NCBI GenBank assembly: GCA_010032125.1
Contig: RHAU01000006.1
Coordinates: 1-15,591 of the forward strand
Direction of reading: 5' to 3'
Origin: Actinomycetota bacterium
GTDB taxonomy: Bacteria > Actinomycetota > Actinomycetes > Nanopelagicales > Nanopelagicaceae
DNA: 15,591 nt
Part shown: positions 1 to 7,063 of the stretch, piece by piece
Layout of the letters: the number at the start of each line of letters is the position of its first letter
Position numbering within the stretch: position 1 is the stretch's first letter
Notes under the pieces: model-generated
The model's database searches: none
Told to the model about the DNA's origin: nothing
What the model saw: the letters and a program-made list of their open reading frames with translations, nothing else
Position numbers and translations under genes: made by a program

Positions 1-2234
1 GGATGTTCTGGATTTATCTCAGTCGCTTTTTCAATGAACTCTTGAAGCGATTCTGAGTCGTAAACAATCTCCATACCGCGACCGCCGAGAACAAAGGAAG
101 GCCTGACCAAGACCGGATATCCGACTCTTTCCGCAACTGTTCGCGCTTCGCGGTACGAGAAAGCGGTTCCAAATTCGGGGGCACGTAGATGTGTTCGCGC
201 TAGAACTTCACCAAATGCACCGCGATCTTCCGCTAGATGAATGGCATCTGGAGATGTGCCAAGAATGGGAACGCCCGCCGCAGCCAAATCACGGGCCAGA
301 CCTAAAGGTGTTTGACCGCCGAGTTGAACAATCACTCCAGCAACTGGCCCAACTTTCTTCTCAGCAAGGTAAATCTCGAAGACATCTTCAAAAGTCAATG
401 GTTCGAAATAGAGTCGATCGGATGTGTCGTAATCTGTCGAAACAGTTTCAGGATTGCAATTGACCATGATGGTTTCATAACCGGCGCCACGCAGCGCAAA
501 GGCTGCATGAACGCACGAGTAGTCAAACTCGATACCTTGACCAATTCGATTCGGACCACTTCCGAGAATAAGAATGGCCGGCTTTTCACGAGGTTCAACT
601 TCGCTCTCTAAGTCATACGCGGAATAGTGATACGGAGTAAAGGCTTCAAACTCCCCAGCACACGTGTCTACCGTCTTGTAAACCGGATGAATTTCTAATC
701 GATGTCGCAATGTCATGACATCTGAGGTGGAATTTCCACGAAGGAGCGCAATTTGGCGATCTGAAAAACCGAGCCGCTTCGCTGACCGGAGTAAATCTCC
801 ACTCAATTCGCTCGATGCTCGTATCTCAGACGCTTTATCGTTGATAGCAACGATCTGTGCAAGGAACCACGGGTCAATCTTCGAGGCGGCATGTACCTCT
901 TCGATACTTGCACCTCCATAGAGCGCTAGCTGCACTTGGGATAAGCGAGCTTCAGTCGGGACCGATATCTTCGTGAGTAACTCTCGAACATTAACTTCGT
1001 CCGGCCAGGAAAATTCACTGCCCTTGCGCTCCAACGAGCGCATCGCCTTCTGTAGCGCTTCTGGAAAATTTCTGCCTATAGCCATCGCTTCGCCAACGCT
1101 TTTCATCGTGGTCGTGAGCCGAGGATCTGCTTCGGGGAATTTTTCAAAAGCGAACCGTGGAATCTTCACCACGATGTAATCCAACGTGGGCTCAAAAGAT
1201 GCTGGCGTTTTCTTGGTAATGTCGTTTGGAATCTCATCCAACGAATACCCAATCGCAAGCTTCGTTGCAATTTTCGCGATGGGAAAACCTGTCGCCTTTG
1301 AAGCAAGTGCGCTGCTTCGAGAAACACGTGGATTCATCTCAATCACAACAACGCGTCCGTCTGCTGGGTTCACAGCAAATTGAATATTGCAACCGCCTGT
1401 GGCAACGCCCACTTCTCGAATAATCGCAATGCTCAAATCGCGTAACCGTTGATATTCCACGTCGGTCAACGTCAGTGCGGGCGCGACAGTGATGGAGTCT
1501 CCGGTGTGAACGCCCATCGGATCGAAATTCTCAATGCTGCAAATAATCACGACATTGTCGTTGTGATCCCGCATAACCTCTAACTCGAACTCTTTCCAGC
1601 CAATAATTGATTCTTCAAGAAGTACTTCGGTAACCGGGCTATGTTGCAAACCAGCGCCCGCAATGAGGCGGAGCTCTTCTTCGTTATGCGCAATACCGCT
1701 TCCAAGACCTCCCATCGTAAAAGAGGGACGTACGACAACGGGATAAGACAACGTTTCAACAGCCTTAAGACATTCTTCAATGGAGTGGCAGATAAGAGAA
1801 CGTGCAGATTCGCCACCAATCTTGGTAACAATCGAACGAAACTCTTCACGATTCTCACCTCGGCGAATCGCATCCACATCTGCACCGATGAGCTTGGTAC
1901 CGTATTTCGCAAGAATTCCTTGATCATGCAATTTGATGGCGGCGTTCAAAGCGGTTTGTCCGCCCAATGTTGCGAGAACTGCAGATGGTTTCTCTTTGGC
2001 GATGATCATTTCCAAAACTTCAGTTGTGATCGGTTCAATATAAGTTGCGTCGGCAAATTCAGGATCGGTCATGATTGTGGCTGGGTTGGAATTGACCAAT
2101 ATGACTCGGATACCTTCAGCTCGAAGTACTCGACATGCTTGGGTGCCGGAATAATCAAACTCGCAGGCTTGGCCAATAACTATTGGCCCACTTCCAATGA
2201 CTAACACGCTCTCAATAGAGTGATCGCGCGGCAT
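1..2234 (-). CDS. carB: Carbamoyl-phosphate synthase large subunit, 3'-truncated by the window edge
   Basis: Large subunit of carbamoyl-phosphate synthase, which makes carbamoyl phosphate from bicarbonate, ATP and glutamine-derived ammonia for pyrimidine and arginine synthesis. About 744 of the usual ~1,100 codons lie in the window. The N-terminus begins MPRDHSIESVLVIGSGPIVIGQ. The first ATP-grasp half follows (VRPSFTMGG, LEESIIGWKEFELEVMRD, VIEMNPRVSRSSALASKATG), then the repeated second half (ILGSGPNRIGQGIEFDYS, MVNCNPETVSTDYDTSDRLYF, VRPSFVLGGRGMEIVYDS). The frame is continuous from the start to the window edge. The missing C-terminus would hold the rest of the second ATP-grasp domain and the allosteric MGS-like domain. 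The ATG overlaps the carA stop by one base (TAATG), implying translational coupling at the end of the visible pyr operon. Identification is secure from the duplicated ATP-grasp motifs and carA adjacency. Confidence 0.97.
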   Translation of the reverse strand, partial: MPRDHSIESVLVIGSGPIVIGQACEFDYSGTQACRVLRAEGIRVILVNSNPATIMTDPEFADATYIEPITTEVLEMIIAKEKPSAVLATLGGQTALNAAIKLHDQGILAKYGTKLIGADVDAIRRGENREEFRSIVTKIGGESARSLICHSIEECLKAVETLSYPVVVRPSFTMGGLGSGIAHNEEELRLIAGAGLQHSPVTEVLLEESIIGWKEFELEVMRDHNDNVVIICSIENFDPMGVHTGDSITVAPALTLTDVEYQRLRDLSIAIIREVGVATGGCNIQFAVNPADGRVVVIEMNPRVSRSSALASKATGFPIAKIATKLAIGYSLDEIPNDITKKTPASFEPTLDYIVVKIPRFAFEKFPEADPRLTTTMKSVGEAMAIGRNFPEALQKAMRSLERKGSEFSWPDEVNVRELLTKISVPTEARLSQVQLALYGGASIEEVHAASKIDPWFLAQIVAINDKASEIRASSELSGDLLRSAKRLGFSDRQIALLRGNSTSDVMTLRHRLEIHPVYKTVDTCAGEFEAFTPYHYSAYDLESEVEPREKPAILILGSGPNRIGQGIEFDYSCVHAAFALRGAGYETIMVNCNPETVSTDYDTSDRLYFEPLTFEDVFEIYLAEKKVGPVAGVIVQLGGQTPLGLARDLAAAGVPILGTSPDAIHLAEDRGAFGEVLARTHLRAPEFGTAFSYREARTVAERVGYPVLVRPSFVLGGRGMEIVYDSESLQEFIEKATEINPEH

Positions 2235-3343
2235 TACTTCACCCTGCCTTGCAACAGAGTAAGAAAATCATCAAAGAGGTAATTCGCATCGTGAGGACCA
2301 GCAGCAGCTTCTGGATGGTATTGAACGGAAAATGCCGGACGTTCCCGGAGCCGCAACCCTTCAACTACGCCATCGTTGAGAGAGTAGTGCGAGACAAATC
2401 CGGACCCGTAAACAGTTGTGAAATCTTGGTCGATGGGTGCGTCAACTGCGAAACCATGGTTGTGCGCGGTAATTTCTACGCGCCCAGTAACCTTATTCAT
2501 CACTGGTTGATTTATCCCCCGATGCCCAAAACGAAGTTTGTAGGTATCAAATCCGAGAGCACGACCAAGAATCTGATGACCGAAGCAGATGCCGAAAATC
2601 GGTAATCCATCATCAAGGGCCGAGCGAACTAGGGAGACAACGCCATCCATCGTGGCAGGGTCTCCAGGACCATTGGATAGAAAAAGCCCATCAAACTTTC
2701 CATCTTTGACTTCTGAATATGTGCTGTCGACCGGCAATAGACTTACTTCAATTCCTCTCAGTGCCATATTTGCTGGAGTTGCATTCTTAATTCCGAGATC
2801 CAATGCAGCGACCGTGAACTTTCTATTCTCCAACGGAATACGGCGAATCTGATCTGTTGAGACATCTTGTGCCAAGTATGCGCCCTTCATCGCCGGGGCA
2901 TTTCGAACCTTTGTGATCATCTCTTCACGCGAATATGAAAGTCCAGAGAAAATGCCAACACGCATCGAACCACGATCGCGCAAATGACGAGTGAGCGCTC
3001 TGGTGTCAACACCGGAAATTCCAACAACATCATTTTCAATGAGTTCATCTTCAAGGGATTTATCTGCTCGCCAGTTAGATACACGCGGCGATGGATCTCT
3101 TACAACGAATCCACTGACCCAAATTCTTGAAGATTCCTGATCTTGTCGATTCATTCCCGTATTTCCAATATGTGGTGCAGTCATGATGACGACTTGTTTG
3201 TGATAAGAAGGATCAGTCAAAGTTTCTTGGTATCCCGTCATGCCGGTTGCAAAAACCGCCTCACCGTATGTTTCGCCACTTTTAGCCCAGGATCGTCCTT
3301 CAAATACGCTGCCATCATCAAGCACGAGGTATGCCGGGTTCAC
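2234..3343 (-). CDS. carA: Carbamoyl-phosphate synthase small subunit (glutamine amidotransferase)
   Basis: Glutaminase subunit that releases ammonia from glutamine and channels it to CarB. It has 369 residues, normal for the family. The N-terminal CPSase small-chain domain begins at YLVLDDGSVFEGRSW and includes FATGMTGYQETLTDPSY. The C-terminal class I amidotransferase domain starts near residue 176. Its triad is visible: Cys253 in GICFGHQ, and His343 and Glu345 in QYHPEAAAGPHD; FLSNGPGDP at 221-229 is also typical. Translation starts at GTG, whose four bases GTGA overlap the pyrC stop, with a GGTGG ribosome-binding sequence just upstream. The stop overlaps the carB start by one base. It lies inside the pyrR-pyrB-pyrC-carA-carB operon and should share the PyrR control seen upstream of pyrR. 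Confidence 0.98.
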   Translation of the reverse strand: MNPAYLVLDDGSVFEGRSWAKSGETYGEAVFATGMTGYQETLTDPSYHKQVVIMTAPHIGNTGMNRQDQESSRIWVSGFVVRDPSPRVSNWRADKSLEDELIENDVVGISGVDTRALTRHLRDRGSMRVGIFSGLSYSREEMITKVRNAPAMKGAYLAQDVSTDQIRRIPLENRKFTVAALDLGIKNATPANMALRGIEVSLLPVDSTYSEVKDGKFDGLFLSNGPGDPATMDGVVSLVRSALDDGLPIFGICFGHQILGRALGFDTYKLRFGHRGINQPVMNKVTGRVEITAHNHGFAVDAPIDQDFTTVYGSGFVSHYSLNDGVVEGLRLRERPAFSVQYHPEAAAGPHDANYLFDDFLTLLQGRVK

Positions 3344-4614
3344 TTCACACCACCGGAGAAGACACGATTGCCTTTGAAGTAAGTTTGATTAACCTTGACC
3401 GGAAGGACGTAATTGGCGAACGGAGTATTTTTACTCTTCGATCTCATCGCGGTTGGTTCCACGGTCCATTCAGCATCAAGATCTACCAGAGCGAAATTTG
3501 CGTAAGAGCCGGCCTTTAGGGATCCATGACCTTCGTACTTTCCGATAGCAGCCGGATTCGAAGACATGAGAGAGATTAATTTCTCAAACGAAGTAGTTTT
3601 TGTTGCGACAAGAGCCTGGTAAGAAACAGATAAAGCGGTTTCAAGTCCCGTCATACCAAAAGAAGCGGCGCTCCATTCACACTCTTTCGATTCCGCTGGA
3701 TGAGGCGCGTGGTCAGTCGCGATGATGTCGATGGTGCCGTCGGCTACTCCTTCGCGCAGTGCAACGACATCCTTTTCGGTTCGAAGGGGTGGATTGACCT
3801 TATAGATCGGATTAAAACCACGGGCCAACTCATCTGTAAGAAGAAGATGATGTGGCGTTACTTCGGCCGTCACTCGAATTCCACGCGCTTTTGCCCACCT
3901 AATAATTTCTACGCTGCCGGCGGTGGATACATGACAGATATGAACTCTCGAATTCACATGTTCGGCAAGAAGAACGTCACGAGCAATGATGGATTCTTCA
4001 GCAACGGCGGGCCAACCTTTGAGACCGATGACTGAAGAAACAAGACCTTCATTCATCTGCGCGCCATTGGTCAGTCGAGGGTCTTGGGCATGCTGCGCGA
4101 TGACGCCATCAAAATTCTTTACATACTCAAGCGCTCTTCGCATCACCAGAGGGTCGGCAACGCAATGTCCATCATCGCTAAAGATTCGAACGCGCGCTTC
4201 CGATGCATGCATTGCTGCAATTTCAGCCAACGTTGTTCCTGCTTGACCTTCGGTTACCGCTCCAATGGGGAAAACATCGCAAAGTCCGTGACTCTGTCCG
4301 AGTCTGAAAACTTGCTCGACAACGCCTGCTGTATCGGCAACGGGCGCAGTATTTGGCATGGCAGAAATTGCGGTGAAGCCACCTGCCACCGCAGCGAGAG
4401 AACCCGTCAGTACAGTTTCGGCATCTTCCCGTCCCGGCTCTCGAAGATGAGTGTGAAGATCCACAAGTCCTGGAATGAGAGTAGAACCGCCAGCATCGAT
4501 GACTGTGACTTTATCTGTAGATGAAAACTCTGTGACGATTCTTTCGCCCTCGAACTTCAGTTCACATGCTTTACCGCGAAGATCTTTGGCTTTAGTTACG
4601 TGAAATCTTTCCAT
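3340..4614 (-). CDS. pyrC: Dihydroorotase (class I)
   Basis: Zinc amidohydrolase that interconverts carbamoyl-aspartate and dihydroorotate, the third step of de novo UMP synthesis. It has 424 residues, the size of class I bacterial dihydroorotases. Visible active-site features are His54 and His56 in VDLHTHLREPGRED, the acidic metal-site region FSDDGH at 146-150, His175 in AQHAQD, His228 in ICHVSTAGS, and Asp301 in ATDHAPH. TPHHLLLTDE and KVNPPLR are further family signatures. The ATG overlaps the pyrB stop (TAATG), and a strong GGGGGGAT ribosome-binding sequence lies about ten bases upstream. The stop overlaps the carA GTG. In Streptomyces I recall an extra small gene between pyrC and carA; here there is none. 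Confidence 0.98.
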   Translation of the reverse strand: MERFHVTKAKDLRGKACELKFEGERIVTEFSSTDKVTVIDAGGSTLIPGLVDLHTHLREPGREDAETVLTGSLAAVAGGFTAISAMPNTAPVADTAGVVEQVFRLGQSHGLCDVFPIGAVTEGQAGTTLAEIAAMHASEARVRIFSDDGHCVADPLVMRRALEYVKNFDGVIAQHAQDPRLTNGAQMNEGLVSSVIGLKGWPAVAEESIIARDVLLAEHVNSRVHICHVSTAGSVEIIRWAKARGIRVTAEVTPHHLLLTDELARGFNPIYKVNPPLRTEKDVVALREGVADGTIDIIATDHAPHPAESKECEWSAASFGMTGLETALSVSYQALVATKTTSFEKLISLMSSNPAAIGKYEGHGSLKAGSYANFALVDLDAEWTVEPTAMRSKSKNTPFANYVLPVKVNQTYFKGNRVFSGGVK

Positions 4615-5549
4615 TATGCGCTCATCCCCCCTAAGAGTAGATAGAGAATCGCCATGCGAACGGTAACGCCGTTAGTTACTTGCTCCACAATGACGGAATT
4701 CACCGCATCGGCTGCCTCTGCTGAGATTTCAAGACCTCTATTCATAGGTCCCGGATGCATCACCACCGCGCCTTTGGGCATGCGGTCAAGTCGCTCTTTG
4801 GTTAAACCAAAACCGCGCGAATACTCTCGCTCGCTTGGGAAGAAAAGTTCTGACATTCGCTCTCGTTGTACGCGGAGCATCATCACTGCATCGACATGAG
4901 GAAGTACGTCATCGAAGTCGTAGGAAATGTTAACCGGCCATTGATCTATTCCGAATGGAAGAAGTGTGTGTGGTGCAACCAGCGTGACTTCTGCGCCTAA
5001 CTTTTTGAGCAATAAGACATTACTTCTAGCGACGCGGGAATGGAGGATATCGCCGACAATTGCGACTTTGATGCCGGATAAATCTCCTGCACTGTCGCGC
5101 AGATGACGACGAAGAGTGAAGGAATCCAAGAGCGCTTGAGATGGATGTTCGTGGGTCCCATCTCCAGCGTTAATGACACTTCCCTTCATCCACGATTGGT
5201 CAGCAAGTCTTGCAGGCGCGCCAGATGAACCATGTCGAATGACAACTGCATCGGCCCCCATAGCTTGCAACGTCAGCGCCGTGTCCTTGAGGGACTCCCC
5301 CTTGCTCAAACTCGAGCCTTTCGCACTGAAATTGATGACATCTGCAGAGAGCCGCTTGGCGGCTGCCTCGAACGAGATGCGAGTACGAGTGGAATCCTCA
5401 AAGAACAAATTAACAATAGTTCTGCCACGAAGCGTGGGTAGTTTTTTGACAGGGCCGTCGGATATGCGTGCAATCTCTTCAGCAGTATCAAGAATCTGAA
5501 TCGCATCCGATTTGCTTAAATCTTCAATGCTCAGGAGATGTTTATTCAT
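4614..5549 (-). CDS. pyrB: Aspartate carbamoyltransferase catalytic subunit
   Basis: Catalyses carbamoyl phosphate plus L-aspartate to carbamoyl-aspartate, the committed step of pyrimidine synthesis. It has 311 residues, typical of catalytic chains. The carbamoyl-phosphate loop FEDSTRTR is at 50-57, the SLSKGES lysine loop at about 81-87, and VIRHGSSG at 103-110. GDGTHEHPSQALLD at 129-142 and VMHPGPMNRGLEI near the C-terminus complete the signature. There is no pyrI regulatory chain next to it, as expected when control is through PyrR. The ATG overlaps the pyrR stop (ATGA), with AGAGG about seven bases upstream; the stop overlaps the pyrC ATG by one base. Confidence 0.98.
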   Translation of the reverse strand: MNKHLLSIEDLSKSDAIQILDTAEEIARISDGPVKKLPTLRGRTIVNLFFEDSTRTRISFEAAAKRLSADVINFSAKGSSLSKGESLKDTALTLQAMGADAVVIRHGSSGAPARLADQSWMKGSVINAGDGTHEHPSQALLDSFTLRRHLRDSAGDLSGIKVAIVGDILHSRVARSNVLLLKKLGAEVTLVAPHTLLPFGIDQWPVNISYDFDDVLPHVDAVMMLRVQRERMSELFFPSEREYSRGFGLTKERLDRMPKGAVVMHPGPMNRGLEISAEAADAVNSVIVEQVTNGVTVRMAILYLLLGGMSA

Positions 5550-6076
5550 GACTGTGCCTCTATAACAACTTCATCAGATTCGTCGCATTCTTGAAGCAAA
5601 ACGTGCACGCGTTCTGAGCTACTTGTAGGCAGATTCTTTCCGACAAAATCGGCGCGAATCGGAAGTTCACGATGGCCGCGATCAACAAGCACTGCTAGTT
5701 GCACTGATGCAGGGCGACCGAGTTCAGACAATGCATCAAGTGCCGCGCGGATAGTGCGTCCAGAGTAGAGAACATCGTCAACGAGGACCACGTGCATCTC
5801 ATTGATTCCGCTGATAGGTATCTCCGTGGACATAAGCGCACGAGGTGGACGAAGCCTGAGGTCATCGCGATACATCGTCACATCGAGAGTGCCGTGAGGC
5901 ACCTCATGTCCCTCTATCTCTTCTATCATCGACGCAATTCGTTTCGAAAGAAATGCACCGCGGGTTGGTATCCCGAGCAAGAGAATTGATTGCGAACCTT
6001 TGTTATGTTCGAGGATTTCATGAGAAATACGACGCAGCGCCCTGGCTATTTCGCCGGCGTTTAATACAACGCTCAT
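5546..6076 (-). CDS. pyrR: PyrR, pyrimidine operon regulator / uracil phosphoribosyltransferase
   Basis: UMP/UTP-responsive RNA-binding repressor of the pyr operon, often with secondary uracil phosphoribosyltransferase activity. It has 176 residues, normal length. The PRPP-binding loop VVLVDDVLYSGRTIRAALDAL covers about 96-116, LLGIPTRGAFLSKRIA is at about 33-48, and TLDVTMYRDDLRLRP at about 63-77 is a PyrR signature. It is the first gene of the pyr operon and starts at ATG directly after AAGGGG, itself embedded in a PyrR-type RNA hairpin (see the leader entry), so the protein probably represses its own translation. The stop overlaps the pyrB ATG by four bases. In Mycobacterium, PyrR is known to act by translational repression rather than Bacillus-style attenuation; the leader here fits that. 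Confidence 0.97.
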   Translation of the reverse strand: MSVVLNAGEIARALRRISHEILEHNKGSQSILLLGIPTRGAFLSKRIASMIEEIEGHEVPHGTLDVTMYRDDLRLRPPRALMSTEIPISGINEMHVVLVDDVLYSGRTIRAALDALSELGRPASVQLAVLVDRGHRELPIRADFVGKNLPTSSSERVHVLLQECDESDEVVIEAQS

Positions 6077-6116
6077 ACCATCCCCTTGCCCGCCTCACAG
6101 GACGGTGTTTAAAGGT
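6077..6116 (-). promoter_or_regulatory. PyrR-binding leader hairpin overlapping the pyrR ribosome-binding site
   Basis: The minus-strand leader just before the pyrR ATG contains TCCTGTGAGGC, matching the Bacillus PyrR-site consensus UCCNGNGAGGY. A five-pair upper stem CCGUC (6105-6101) with GGCGG (6094-6090) closes the hexaloop CUGUGA (6100-6095). A lower stem CCUU (6115-6112) with AAGG (6087-6084) lies across a purine-rich bulge, and its 3' strand is part of the Shine-Dalgarno AAGGGG (6087-6082). PyrR bound with UMP should stabilise this fold and hide the ribosome-binding site. An alternative seven-pair stem ACCGUCC (6106-6100) with GGAUGGU (6083-6077) is mutually exclusive with it. No terminator follows. 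Pairings were worked out by hand. Confidence 0.8.
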
Positions 6117-6120
6117 CGCC

Positions 6121-6183
6121 GAAGGCTAGCACAACCTTCCTGTGGATACTTTTCTCACCGTCACTGCCGAGAAATTAGCCTTC
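6121..6183. repeat. 8-bp perfect inverted repeat spanning the pyrR/bldD divergent promoter region
   Basis: GAAGGCTA at 6121-6128 and TAGCCTTC at 6176-6183 are perfect reverse complements separated by 47 bp. Each arm contains a TAGCCT -10-like hexamer in the orientation of the adjacent gene, so the repeat is best explained as two mirror-image promoters. The 47-bp centre is long enough to hold both -35 regions. An operator role for the arms cannot be excluded. Confidence 0.5.
6123..6133 (-). promoter_or_regulatory. Candidate pyr operon promoter (extended -10)
   Basis: The minus strand reads TGTGC then TAGCCT (hexamer 6128-6123), fitting the actinobacterial TAnnnT -10 box with an upstream TGTG extension as in corynebacterial promoters. 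A start about seven bases downstream falls on the A at 6116. The leader would then be 40 nt and begin one base before the lower stem of the PyrR hairpin. No good -35 match is seen. The position is coherent with the leader, but this is a candidate only. Confidence 0.45.
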
Positions 6184-6187
6184 TACG
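6176..6187 (+). promoter_or_regulatory. Candidate bldD -10 element placing the start of transcription on the ATG
   Basis: The hexamer TAGCCT at 6176-6181 fits the TAnnnT -10 box. Six bases separate it from the A of the bldD ATG at 6188, the spacing expected for a leaderless mRNA. No Shine-Dalgarno sequence is visible before the ATG, which fits leaderless translation, a common mode in Actinobacteria. The same TAGCCTTC octamer serves as the presumed -10 on the opposite strand. A second, weaker candidate is TGTGGATACTTT at 6141-6152, which would give a short leader. Confidence 0.35.
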
Positions 6188-6664
6188 ATGGCCACCCCGA
6201 TTGAGATTGGAAGCCGACTTCGCGACATACGTCGCCAACAAGAGTTGACTCTTAAGCAAGTTGAAATCAAATCCCGAGGAGTCTGGAAATCCGTAGTGGT
6301 CGGATCGTACGAGCGGGGAACTCGAACACTCTCGATTGAGAAAGCATTTCGACTCTGCGATTTTTATGGTGTTCCATACTCAGCGTTGATAGACAACGGT
6401 GGTGAGAAATCACATACAGAGAAGGCCTTCCGAATTGACCTCACGGCGTTGCGCACTTTTGAGAAATCTGGCGACCGGTTCTCCCAAGAGCTAGCAAGGC
6501 TCGTTGGTTTCATCATCAAGAAACGTAATGATTGGAATGGTCATTTTATTTCGATGAGGCGAAGTGATTGTGAAACCCTGGCGCTGATGACATCACTTAC
6601 GGAAGAGTCAACATATAAATCACTCGAGCATCGACGCCTGCTCATAAAGGCGCTAAAGAACTAG
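6188..6664 (+). CDS. bldD: BldD-family transcriptional regulator with c-di-GMP-binding signature
   Basis: DNA-binding regulator orthologous to Streptomyces BldD, 158 residues. The N-terminal helix-turn-helix (XRE-like) domain is at about 6-68; IGSRLRDIRRQQELTLKQVE, VVVGSYERGTRTLSIEKA and LCDFYGVPYSALI align by eye with BldD. The C-terminal domain (about 80-158) carries R113-N-D115, eight residues, then R124-R-S-D127. This is exactly the RxD-x8-RxxD motif that binds tetrameric c-di-GMP in Streptomyces BldD; WNG and the FISM segment inside the spacer are also BldD-like. It is the only plus-strand gene, divergent from pyrR and convergent with nusB, the same position as in Streptomyces. The ATG has no Shine-Dalgarno; a -10-like box six bases upstream suggests a leaderless transcript. 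Its target genes here are unknown; in Streptomyces it represses sporulation genes and itself. Confidence 0.9.
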   Translation: MATPIEIGSRLRDIRRQQELTLKQVEIKSRGVWKSVVVGSYERGTRTLSIEKAFRLCDFYGVPYSALIDNGGEKSHTEKAFRIDLTALRTFEKSGDRFSQELARLVGFIIKKRNDWNGHFISMRRSDCETLALMTSLTEESTYKSLEHRRLLIKALKN

Positions 6665-7063
6665 ATCGGCCTTAATCTTGCTAATAGTTGCTAAGACCCC
6701 GTGTATATAAGAACTTGATTCCTCAGTGGAAAGCGTTTTAGCCAACTCAAGCGCCTCATCTATTGCGACTGCTTCAGGAATATCACGACCCCATAAGAGT
6801 TCGAAAAGCGAGAGCCGTAAGATATTTCGGTCTAGTACAGGCATCCGATCAAAATCCCAGCCCTGTGAGTAGGTCACGATTAATTCATCGATGCGGCTTC
6901 GGTGCTCGACAACACCCGTGAGCAGTTCTCGCGTGTAATCACGGATGAGATATTCAAGAGTTTCAAGACGTTGCGAAAGAATTACTCCTACTGAAATTCC
7001 ACGGATATCGGCTTCATAGAGTAGGTCCAGAGCCGCTTTCCGTGCCTTTGAACGAGCGCTCAC
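6653..7063 (-). CDS. nusB: Transcription antitermination factor NusB
   Basis: All-helical RNA-binding protein that with NusE (S10) binds boxA RNA in rRNA antitermination complexes. It has 136 residues, normal size. Family features are the basic N-terminal helix ARSKARKAALDLLYEADIRG and the C-terminal block MPVLDRNILRLSLFELLWGRDIPEAVAIDEALELAKTL, split across about 75-112. Translation starts at GTG immediately after the efp TAG with zero spacing, so it probably depends on efp translation. It is the last gene of the alaS-to-nusB run. Its 3' end overlaps the end of bldD by 12 bp tail to tail, leaving no space for an intergenic terminator. Confidence 0.95.
   Translation of the reverse strand: MSARSKARKAALDLLYEADIRGISVGVILSQRLETLEYLIRDYTRELLTGVVEHRSRIDELIVTYSQGWDFDRMPVLDRNILRLSLFELLWGRDIPEAVAIDEALELAKTLSTEESSSYIHGVLATISKIKADLVL

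Noticed and set aside
1641..2204. Plus-strand open frame of 187 codons opposite carB
   Set aside because: It lies antisense to the conserved first ATP-grasp half of carB; the translation has no recognisable motif and no ribosome-binding context. It is a shadow of carB codon usage.
4084..4524. Plus-strand open frame of 146 codons opposite pyrC
   Set aside because: Antisense to well-conserved dihydroorotase coding sequence and without any recognisable domain; treated as a shadow.
6153..6175. BldD autoregulatory operator in the bldD upstream region
   Set aside because: Two TCAC half-sites occur (TCACCGTCAC) but they are direct, not palindromic, and do not match the TnACnC(A/T)GnGTnA consensus.
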